DNA of 9,016 bases from Actinomycetes bacterium (GTDB lineage: Bacteria; Actinomycetota; Acidimicrobiia; Acidimicrobiales; RAAP-2): assembly GCA_025352305.1 (NCBI GenBank), contig JANXTQ010000236.1:1-9016 (forward strand), read 5' to 3'. Made by a program: the position numbers and the translations under genes. Shown here piece after piece: positions 1 to 6,295 of this stretch (position 1 is its first letter; every line of letters starts with the position of its first letter). Under the pieces are notes generated by a model. That model did no database searches. It saw only the letters and a program-made list of their open reading frames with translations, and was not told where the DNA came from.

Positions 1-505
1 GGTTAGGAAACGCACTCGTGAGCGCCGCGGTGCCCGCCGAACATTGAACGGCCACCGTTACGACGTAGTCAATGAGTAGAGCAACTGCGGCAATTTGGGC
101 AATCTTGGGACCGAAGTTGTCGCGAGCAACAACGTACGCTCCGCCGGCCGTCGTGTAGTTCTTAATGACGTCGAGATAGGAAATCGTCACGAGAAATAGC
201 ACGCCCAATATGACAAACATGATGGGAACGACGAGGGAAAATGCTGCCAGCCCAATCATGGGGGTCATCTGGGTGAGAATTTGCTCGGTTCCGTAAGCCG
301 ATGACGAAATGCAGTCCGGCGCCAACACCCCGAGGGCAATTGGTTGATTCAATCTCTCTCCGTTCAGTTGCTCACTCACGAGCGGGCGACCCAAGACGAG
401 CCGTTTCAGTCGGTAGCTCCACGCCTCGGGGTAGACCAACGCAACGTCAGCGTGAGAGGTCAGCACCGTCGCTGGACGAGGAGGTGAGATGTCAGAAGGA
501 TCCAT
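1..505 (-). CDS. KimA/YdaO-like APC-superfamily permease, probable K+:H+ symporter (N-terminal 168 residues only)
   Basis: This is the N-terminus of a polytopic inner-membrane permease; the gene runs off the left edge of the window. It starts at ATG 505, directly after an in-frame stop (TAG-TTC-ATG), and no Shine-Dalgarno is visible. After about 30 polar residues comes YRLKRLVLGRPL (31-42), then the broken first helix with D64 and SSSAYGTEQIL (67-77), helix 2 at about 83-108, TTAGGAYVVARDNFG (118-132), and helix 3 with LIDYVVTVAV (144-153) followed by SAGTAALTSAFP. This order and wording closely match Bacillus subtilis KimA from memory. Residues corresponding to KimA's K+-site Asp36, Tyr43, Asp117, Tyr118 and Thr121 are present as D64, Y71, D146, Y147 and T150, while the Ser125 position is Q154. 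KimA imports K+ with protons and is shut off by c-di-AMP. Divergence from kdpDE supports a potassium role. An amino-acid APC permease remains possible, because the C-terminal regulatory half is outside the window. Confidence 0.85.
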   Translation of the reverse strand, partial: MDPSDISPPRPATVLTSHADVALVYPEAWSYRLKRLVLGRPLVSEQLNGERLNQPIALGVLAPDCISSSAYGTEQILTQMTPMIGLAAFSLVVPIMFVILGVLFLVTISYLDVIKNYTTAGGAYVVARDNFGPKIAQIAAVALLIDYVVTVAVQCSAGTAALTSAFPN

Positions 506-683
506 GAACTAAACGTAGGAAGTTCATTGTTATGACCACATTGAGACAATCTCCCTTCGCGCTAAGAACGCGTGAAGATTGAAAACCACAAGGAAGTTCG
601 ACGGGCACGTTGTTCTCGCCACATTCGATTCAACTGTGAGGTCGCAAAGGGATTCTTCAACGTCGTAAGCACAGTGAACGGAG
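506..683. promoter_or_regulatory. Divergent control region between the KimA-like permease and kdpDE
   Basis: These 178 bp separate two divergent genes and must hold the promoters and 5' leaders of both. I see no convincing -35/-10 pair on either strand. Possible protein-binding elements are a 9 bp direct repeat AGGAAGTTC at 517-525 and 591-599, and two overlapping short inverted repeats, ATTG-AGA-CAAT at 540-550 and GAGA-CAA-TCTC at 543-553. Nothing here resembles a ydaO-type c-di-AMP riboswitch by eye, and the permease side has little room for one. KdpE binding to the repeats is inference only. Confidence 0.5.
517..599. repeat. Pair of 9 bp direct repeats (AGGAAGTTC) in the divergent promoter region
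   Basis: AGGAAGTTC occurs at 517-525 and again at 591-599, 74 bp apart start to start, which is close to seven DNA helical turns. One copy lies just upstream of the permease start and the other lies 85 bp before the kdpD start. Paired sites on the same helix face would suit a dimeric OmpR-family regulator such as KdpE. The repeat is short and could be chance. Confidence 0.3.
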
Positions 684-3194
684 TTGCGCATCGCCACTCG
701 CTACAGCGTGCAAACTAAAGACGTGGCATTAGGCAACCTGCGCGTGTATCTCGGTCCCGCTCCCGGCTCCGGCACTACCTATCGAATGCTGGACGAAGGC
801 AACCGACGAAAGCAACGAGGGACCGACGTCGTCGTTGGAATTGTTTCTACCCACCGCCGTCTCGCGACGGAATCGCAAATTGGCGAACTCGAGATCGTGC
901 CTGATTTTCGACCCCTAAACGGTGCGACGGTCACCGTCGAAATGGACTTTCACGGAGTCCTCGATCGCGACCCCGCTGTGGTTCTCGTCGACGAACTCGC
1001 CGCTCGCAACGCTCCGGGTGCTTCACACGAGTTTCGCTGGCAACAGGTTCAGTCGTTGCTGGAAGTTGGAATTGATGTCATCACCACTCTCAATGTGGCC
1101 GAGCTGGAATCGGTACAAGACGTTGTGGAGTCCATTACGGGAGTGCGGTCGCCGGCGACCGTGCCGGACTCGTTCGTTCGCCGGGCACAACAGATTGAAT
1201 TAGTTGACATCACTCCCCAGGCCCTGCGGCGCCGATTAGCGCACGGCAATATTTTTCCGGCGAATGAAGTAGACGCCGCACTTTCTACTTACTACCGCGA
1301 AGAAAATTTGGCAGCGCTGCGCCAACTGGCGATGCTGTGGACGGCAGATCGTATTGAAGAGTCTCTCAAAGGTCGCGCCGTTAACGAACTGTCACCGCTG
1401 CAATGGGAGACTCGTGAACGCCTGATTGTCGGGGTCAGCGGTGCGAACGACGACGAATCGCTACTACGGCGTGCCGCACGAATTTCGGCACGAACGAATA
1501 CGGATCTGTTGGCCGTGCACGTCATTGACGCCAACAATCGGGGAAAGTCGACGATCGATATGTCACCCACGCGGGCGTACGTCGCCAACTTCGGCGGCAT
1601 ATACCAAGAGATTGTGGACGACAACGTTGCTGATGCTCTCGTCGCGTTTGCCCGTCTCGAGCGCGGCACTCAGATCGTCCTGGGCTCCAGCGGCTCAGCG
1701 GCCGGTTCGCGACGAAGTAGCGGGGTGGTGGGAGCAGTTCTGCGCCATCCTCACGATCTCGACGTTCACATTGTCTCAACGAACAGTTCAGCGCCCGTGC
1801 GTTTCAATCGCCGGCGCCGGACACCCTTTTCGTGGATAAGACGACTGGGCGCCGCGGCCGTGGCGGCGGCGGTGCTGCCACTCGTGACCTACGTCTTGAC
1901 GTTGATTCATTCCCCGTCGTCGCTGTCACTCGTGTTTTCGACTTACCTCGTGGTCGTCATTGGATTGACCGTCGGAGGCGGTGCAGCAATAGGCATCCTC
2001 AGTGCCGTAGCGGCGTCGCTGCTCGAAAACTACTTTTTCATTGCGCCGCGACATACCTTTGCCGTCGCACGCACGGATGACCTCATAACGCTTAGCGCAT
2101 TTCTCGCATTTTCCATTGCGGTCAGTATCGTTGTTACCGAATTTACAAAACGCTCTAACGACGCCGAGCGCGCCCGGGCGGAGGCGGAAATATTGACCAC
2201 CGCCGCCGCGGCGGTTGCCAGTAGTCAGAACGACGTTGGCCCGATTCTTGACTCCTTACGAGCAATATTTGATCTCACGCGAGTGGAGATTCTTGCGAAT
2301 CGCGACGAGCGTTGGGTGGTTGAAGTCGCGAGTGGGATACCCGAAACGTCGGGTGACACCACCGAGTTTCGTATTGATCAGGAGCATCTGTTGCGGTTGT
2401 GGGGTTCATCGCTGGATGGACGCGACCGAACGATGGTAACGGCATTTTTGAGTCGCTTGGCCGCGGGACTTGGGGCCCAGGCAGCTGAACGCGAGGCCAG
2501 TGAGCGACGGACTCTGAGTGATACCAATGCCCTTCGCACCGGTCTACTGCGTGCGGTGTCACACGATCTACGTACACCGCTCGCATCCATTGAAGCAAAC
2601 GTCACGTCACTCATGGCTCGCGATGTCACCTGGTCGGCACTAGATCAAGAAAGATTCCTCTCGTCCATTGAAGTCGAGGTTCATCGAATGACTCGTTTGG
2701 TCACCAATCTGCTCGACGCAGGACGCCTTGAAGCCGGCGTGGTGACGCCGCGGTCGTTGCGAGTAGAACTCGACGACCTCGTTGCGAGCGCTCTCGAAAC
2801 GATTGACACGCAGGGCCGTCGCCTGGAAATTGACATTGCCGACGATCTGCCCGCTCTATTTACCGATCCCGATCTGTACGAACGAGTTGTGGCCAACGTG
2901 GTCGCTAACGCATGTCGCTTCAGTCCGCTTGATCAATCCGTTCGACTCAGTGCGGGACGGACCCCAACAACGTTGACGCTTTTGATCATTGACCGCGGTC
3001 CCGGCATCCAGAAACAGAATCGTCGCAACGTGTTGATGCCTCTTCAACACCTCGACGACAATCATTTGGGCGCGGGTCTCGGGCTGAGCGTGGCGTCAGG
3101 TTTTATGGGGCTGCTCGGCGGAGAGATTCGCTTCGAGGACACGCCGGGTGGTGGACTAACGGTGGCCATTGATTTACCTCAGGAAGATCAATGA
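684..3194 (+). CDS. kdpD: Sensor histidine kinase KdpD (836 aa), Walker A lysine replaced by threonine
   Basis: This is a membrane sensor kinase of the KdpDE two-component system. It senses K+ limitation or osmotic state and phosphorylates KdpE. Domains in order: the KdpD N-terminal domain (about 17-228, with VLVDELA at 100-106 and ITTLNVAELES at 133-143); a USP domain (about 246-366, with G334-2X-G337-9X-G347); four DUF4118 helices (about 389-408, 413-430, 433-452, 467-484); a GAF-like stretch (about 505-600); HisKA with SHDLRTPL and phospho-acceptor H627; and HATPase_c with N-box N738/N742, DRGPGI at 770-775 and GAGLGL at 796-801. Length fits the actinobacterial type. The Walker A loop reads GPAPGSGTT (24-32), so the usual Lys is T31 (codon ACT 774-776). 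The ATP lid has MPLQHL where Phe residues are usual. The TTG start at 684 is uncertain: GGAG abuts it, and GTG 708 or GTG 723 would still keep the whole domain. The stop overlaps the kdpE start. Confidence 0.93.
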   Translation: MRIATRYSVQTKDVALGNLRVYLGPAPGSGTTYRMLDEGNRRKQRGTDVVVGIVSTHRRLATESQIGELEIVPDFRPLNGATVTVEMDFHGVLDRDPAVVLVDELAARNAPGASHEFRWQQVQSLLEVGIDVITTLNVAELESVQDVVESITGVRSPATVPDSFVRRAQQIELVDITPQALRRRLAHGNIFPANEVDAALSTYYREENLAALRQLAMLWTADRIEESLKGRAVNELSPLQWETRERLIVGVSGANDDESLLRRAARISARTNTDLLAVHVIDANNRGKSTIDMSPTRAYVANFGGIYQEIVDDNVADALVAFARLERGTQIVLGSSGSAAGSRRSSGVVGAVLRHPHDLDVHIVSTNSSAPVRFNRRRRTPFSWIRRLGAAAVAAAVLPLVTYVLTLIHSPSSLSLVFSTYLVVVIGLTVGGGAAIGILSAVAASLLENYFFIAPRHTFAVARTDDLITLSAFLAFSIAVSIVVTEFTKRSNDAERARAEAEILTTAAAAVASSQNDVGPILDSLRAIFDLTRVEILANRDERWVVEVASGIPETSGDTTEFRIDQEHLLRLWGSSLDGRDRTMVTAFLSRLAAGLGAQAAEREASERRTLSDTNALRTGLLRAVSHDLRTPLASIEANVTSLMARDVTWSALDQERFLSSIEVEVHRMTRLVTNLLDAGRLEAGVVTPRSLRVELDDLVASALETIDTQGRRLEIDIADDLPALFTDPDLYERVVANVVANACRFSPLDQSVRLSAGRTPTTLTLLIIDRGPGIQKQNRRNVLMPLQHLDDNHLGAGLGLSVASGFMGLLGGEIRFEDTPGGGLTVAIDLPQEDQ

Positions 3195-3889
3195 ACCACA
3201 TTCGAATCCTCGTGGTTGACGATGAGGACCAGATTCTACGAGCCATCAAGACGAATTTGGAAGTGCGCAAATATTCGGTTGCGGTGGCCCATGACGGTGA
3301 TGAGGCTCTGCGACTTATTGGCGACTTCGCTCCGGATCTCATGATTTTAGATCTCGGGCTTCCCGTGAGGAGCGGTCTTGAAGTACTGAAATCGCTTCGA
3401 AGTTGGAGCGATCTGCCCGTCATCATTGTTTCGGCACGAAACGGAGATCCCGACAAGATTGCAGCACTCGACGCCGGCGCCGACGATTATTTAACCAAAC
3501 CATTTTCGATCGGCGAACTGATGGCTCGGGTTCGAGCTGCGCTTCGCCGTTCGCAGCACATTGAAACGGATCCGCTCGTGACCACGGCCGACTTTCTCAT
3601 CGATTTTTCTCGAGGAGAAGTTACGCGCAACGCAACTGCCGTGCACCTGACACCGATTGAATGGCGAATCGTGAGCGCGCTGGTGCACTCTGAAGGTCGT
3701 TTGGTCACCCAGCGCGCGCTACTCAGTGAGGTATGGGGACCGGAGTATCGCGACGAGTCGGGATACGTTCGCGTTCACATGACACACATCCGAAGAAAGT
3801 TGGAACCGGAACCAGCGAGACCTCGCTACTTTCGAACTGAACCGGGAATCGGCTATCGATTCCATCGTGAGCCCGACGCGACTAATTGA
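3191..3889 (+). CDS. kdpE: KdpE, OmpR-family response regulator (232 aa)
   Basis: This is the cytoplasmic DNA-binding partner of KdpD. The receiver domain (about 4-118) has the acidic pair D10/D11, phospho-acceptor D54 in LMILDLGLP, switch residue S81 and K103 in LTKPF. The winged-helix effector domain (about 130-228) has the OmpR-type start LTPIEWRIVSALV, the recognition-helix region VRVHMTHIRRKLE and the C-terminal hairpin around RTEPGIGYRF. Length is normal for KdpE and every catalytic residue is in place. The ATG overlaps the kdpD stop (ATGA at 3191-3194), and AGGAAG at 3181-3186 inside kdpD serves as Shine-Dalgarno, so the two are translationally coupled. With no kdpFABC here, the likely target is the divergent KimA-like permease, the shared promoter region, or both; that is inference. 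A distant kdp operon elsewhere in the genome cannot be excluded. Confidence 0.95.
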   Translation: MNHIRILVVDDEDQILRAIKTNLEVRKYSVAVAHDGDEALRLIGDFAPDLMILDLGLPVRSGLEVLKSLRSWSDLPVIIVSARNGDPDKIAALDAGADDYLTKPFSIGELMARVRAALRRSQHIETDPLVTTADFLIDFSRGEVTRNATAVHLTPIEWRIVSALVHSEGRLVTQRALLSEVWGPEYRDESGYVRVHMTHIRRKLEPEPARPRYFRTEPGIGYRFHREPDATN

Positions 3890-3915
3890 AGTATCCAACG
3901 TGCGGCAAGGGCCGT

Positions 3916-5208
3916 TCAGTCAATCTCGGCGCCGCGAGATTCCGGCAAACGGTGCAGGAGGAGAAGTAGCGGCAACGTAGGTAGGAACGTCACGATCGCC
4001 GGTATGCGCAGAGCGTTGACGTTGGTTTTCATCGGAACGATCCTTTCCAGCGGGAGATAGGTGCCATGAAAGGTGGCAACGTGAGATGCCGACGTGGCGT
4101 CAAAGACCAACGAGAAGACCAGCAAGCCCATAATCGCCCCGAGAACTCCCGCCACGACCACCCATCCGGCGGCGGTGGCGCGAAAGGCGTGAGGAAAAAT
4201 TTCGTTGGTGAGAGCGCTCGCAGCCGGGGCCAAGACCGCCGCGGCAAATACGCCACACATATAGCCAGCAATGAAGTTGCCGCGACCGCCGCTATAGGCC
4301 AAGAGACTCGTTGCGGCCGTGGCCAACGTTCCGACGGCCACCGTCCAACGCCGACCGTAGCGATCGGCGAACCAGCGCCCCGCAAAGAGCCCGCCAATTC
4401 CCGTGGCGGCACTCAAGAACACAACGAGAGCTACCTCGTGACGGGCAATGTGCAGAATGTTTTCGCCGTATACGAAGGCGTATCCATTGGCCGGTCCCGA
4501 AATCACGCCCACCACCGCGGTCAATATGGCCACTATCCACATCTGGTGGCGATAAGCCCGCGGCACCGCACCAAGGCGTGCTTGCAACTCGCCCAACGCG
4601 GGCGTGGCGCCCTCGTTTTCGTGAAGTCGCCGCAGTAACGGTGCCACCGCTAGCGCCGGCAGTGCCGCCGTGGCAAACAGAATGCGAAACGCATTCGCGC
4701 CGGGAAGAACGCCGTGCAAAATTGCCGAGAACCCCGCGCCGCCACCGGCTCCAGCGGCAATCCAGGCCAAGCGTCGAACGCGTTGATGCGACGTCGACAG
4801 TTCCACGGTCAATACGCCGAGCAACGTCATTGACGCCGTCAGCAGTGGCCGTGCGAAAGCGAAGAAGGCAACAAATGCCCAGTACGACGGACTGCCCGCC
4901 GCAATCGCGGTAGTGAGAAGTCCCGCAATCGCGACGCGGCGCAGGACTTTCTTTCTCCCCCACCGGTCCGCGAGAGAGGCCAAGGGCAATGCCATTAGAG
5001 AGGACAGGCGAATTATTACGAGTCCCACACCAATGACCGTGCCGGACAGTCCCGCGATGTCCTGAACGGATCCACGGCGTGCGGCCGCGCCGAAGTAGTG
5101 CGCAACTTCTCCTAATGACGCCACGGCACCGAACTGGCCGTAGCCCGCAGCTACGGCAATCAGCACGAGAGCTACGCTCGCGCGGTCTAGTCGGCGCGTG
5201 CGCGTCAA
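3916..5208 (-). CDS. Major facilitator superfamily transporter (430 aa, 12 predicted helices)
   Basis: This is an inner-membrane secondary transporter with the two-fold MFS layout. The loop 2-3 motif A appears as LASLADRWGRKK (76-87) and its second-half counterpart as GRWFADRYGRR (277-287). Both halves have six hydrophobic segments, separated by a polar central loop at about 192-222. NEIFPHAFRATA (335-346) resembles the NEIFP-x-RATA signature common in sugar-porter and metabolite-H+ symporter branches. A longer loop at about 370-398 precedes the last helix. The substrate cannot be read from the sequence. The start is TTG at 5208, since no ATG lies in frame between it and the upstream stop. 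It begins 5 bp after the reductase stop, which points to co-transcription and translational coupling. It converges on kdpE with a 26 bp gap. Function as an efflux or uptake partner of the reductase is inference. Confidence 0.88.
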   Translation of the reverse strand: MTRTRRLDRASVALVLIAVAAGYGQFGAVASLGEVAHYFGAAARRGSVQDIAGLSGTVIGVGLVIIRLSSLMALPLASLADRWGRKKVLRRVAIAGLLTTAIAAGSPSYWAFVAFFAFARPLLTASMTLLGVLTVELSTSHQRVRRLAWIAAGAGGGAGFSAILHGVLPGANAFRILFATAALPALAVAPLLRRLHENEGATPALGELQARLGAVPRAYRHQMWIVAILTAVVGVISGPANGYAFVYGENILHIARHEVALVVFLSAATGIGGLFAGRWFADRYGRRWTVAVGTLATAATSLLAYSGGRGNFIAGYMCGVFAAAVLAPAASALTNEIFPHAFRATAAGWVVVAGVLGAIMGLLVFSLVFDATSASHVATFHGTYLPLERIVPMKTNVNALRIPAIVTFLPTLPLLLLLHRLPESRGAEID

Positions 5209-5213
5209 AGGCG

Positions 5214-6239
5214 CTATCTCAACGCAACGGTATTGTCAACAACGACGAGGGTCTTGCCGTGATTTCCGCCGGAGAACAGTAAGTTGAGCGCGTTCGGAGC
5301 GTTCTCGAGACCATCGACGAGATGCTCGCGGTGGGCCAATTTGCCACTGAGCAACATCGTCGCCAGCTCCATCTGAGCCTCGGAAAATCGGTCGGCGTAA
5401 TCCAAGATGATGAAACCTTCCATGCGCGCTCGGCGAATGAGCAGCATTAAGTAATTCTGCAGCCCAGCGCCGGCGTCGGTGGCGTTGTACTGAGCGATCG
5501 CCCCGCAGAGAACGACACGGGCGTTCATGGAAAGTGCGGTTAATACGTCGTCGAGAATCACACCGCCGACGTTGTCGAAATAGAGGTCCACGCCCTTCGG
5601 GCACGCTTCGTGGATTCGTCGTGCGAGGTGGGGCTCCTTGTAGTCCAAACATTCGTCAAATCCGTAGAGTTCAACGACCTCTCGACACTTTTCGGGACCA
5701 CCGGCGATACCCACCACTTTTTGAGCGCCGCGAGCCTTGGCGATTTGACCGGCGACGGAACCAGTCGCGCCCGCCGCGCCCGAGACAACAACGACGTCGC
5801 CTTGTTTTATCGCTCCCACGTCGGTCATTCCAAAGTAAGCCGTGAGCCCAGTGAGTCCCACGACGTTCATTACCGTTGCCAGATCGATTCCCATGCCCGT
5901 TGGCAGGACCGAGAAACGATTTTCCTCCGACGCAATGCAGTACTCCTGCCATCCGGACATTCCATAAACCACGTCTCCAACTTGATAGCGCGAGGAGTTT
6001 GTCTCGACAACTACTCCCGCGCCGCCGGACCGGATGACGTCGCCAATTTGAATCGGTGGCAAATATCCCGCGGCGTCGTCCATCCACGTGCGGATCGTGG
6101 GGTCAATTGACAACATGCCGATCTTGACCAGCGCTTCATTCTCTGCGCACGTGGGACGATCCACGGTCTCGAGTCGAGTGGTTGATTCATTCACGTGGCC
6201 CACGGGTCGCTGGGCCAATACGAGGCGTCGGTTCTGCAT
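5214..6239 (-). CDS. NADPH-dependent oxidoreductase, zinc-free MDR family (CurA / leukotriene B4 12-hydroxydehydrogenase type)
   Basis: This is a cytoplasmic medium-chain reductase that, in its family, reduces alpha,beta-unsaturated carbonyls (enones and enals) with NADPH; CurA of E. coli reduces curcumin. Counting from the first ATG at 6242, visible marks are the family opening NRRLVLAQRP (4-13), LSIDPTIRTWM (44-54), the GLTGLTAYFGM segment (129-139), the nucleotide-binding loop VSGAAGATGSVAGQIAK (153-169), IAGGPEKC (179-186) just after it, and LYFDNVGG (220-227). Length of about 341 residues is typical. The structural and catalytic zinc ligands of alcohol dehydrogenases are absent, as expected. 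Two ATGs are adjacent (6242 and 6239). The Shine-Dalgarno GGAG at 6245-6248 sits 5 nt before the second and only 2 nt before the first, so 6239 is preferred. The MFS gene follows after 5 bp. The real substrate is unknown. Confidence 0.9.
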   Translation of the reverse strand: MQNRRLVLAQRPVGHVNESTTRLETVDRPTCAENEALVKIGMLSIDPTIRTWMDDAAGYLPPIQIGDVIRSGGAGVVVETNSSRYQVGDVVYGMSGWQEYCIASEENRFSVLPTGMGIDLATVMNVVGLTGLTAYFGMTDVGAIKQGDVVVVSGAAGATGSVAGQIAKARGAQKVVGIAGGPEKCREVVELYGFDECLDYKEPHLARRIHEACPKGVDLYFDNVGGVILDDVLTALSMNARVVLCGAIAQYNATDAGAGLQNYLMLLIRRARMEGFIILDYADRFSEAQMELATMLLSGKLAHREHLVDGLENAPNALNLLFSGGNHGKTLVVVDNTVALR

Positions 6240-6242
6240 CAT

Positions 6243-6295
6243 TTCTCCTTCGCTGGTAGGTCCACGTTAGAGGCTGCGCGAGCAGCGAACGCGAG
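6243..6295 (-). other. Spacer between the NHL gene and the reductase gene, with a small hairpin
   Basis: These 53 bp hold the reductase Shine-Dalgarno and a short perfect hairpin, GCTGC-N4-GCAGC at 6273-6286. There is no T-run after it on the minus strand, so it is not a standard intrinsic terminator; it could slow polymerase or process the transcript. I find no clear promoter. Whether the reductase is transcribed from here or by read-through from the NHL gene is open. Confidence 0.35.
6245..6250 (-). promoter_or_regulatory. Shine-Dalgarno AAGGAG of the reductase gene
   Basis: On the minus strand the bases before the start read AAGGAG-AA-ATG-ATG. GGAG is 2 nt from the first ATG and 5 nt from the second, so the second start at 6239 has the better spacing. 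This is the clearest ribosome-binding site in the window. Confidence 0.75.

Noticed and set aside
301..507. Rightward open frame of 68 codons
   Set aside because: It lies opposite the well-supported permease N-terminus and has low-complexity Arg/Ser/Pro content without any family feature.
506..683. c-di-AMP (ydaO-type) riboswitch in the permease leader
   Set aside because: Known kimA genes often carry one, but no matching paired structure was recognised and the spacer is short because it is shared with kdpD.
684..3194. KdpD as a decayed pseudogene because of the Walker A change
   Set aside because: The frame is intact over 836 codons and the phospho-acceptor His, N-box and both glycine boxes are kept, so altered function is more likely than decay.
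3903..3914. Hairpin CGGC-N4-GCCG between kdpE and the MFS gene as a bidirectional terminator
   Set aside because: The stem is only four pairs and there is no T-run on either strand. Convergent genes need termination here, but this is too weak to call.
4066..4913. Two long rightward open frames opposite the MFS gene
   Set aside because: Arg/Pro-rich translation, mutual overlap and no ribosome site; the leftward MFS frame has clear motifs and helices.
6273..6286. Hairpin GCTGC-N4-GCAGC as an intrinsic terminator of the NHL gene
   Set aside because: Five-pair stem with no T-run following it on the minus strand; listed only as part of the spacer.
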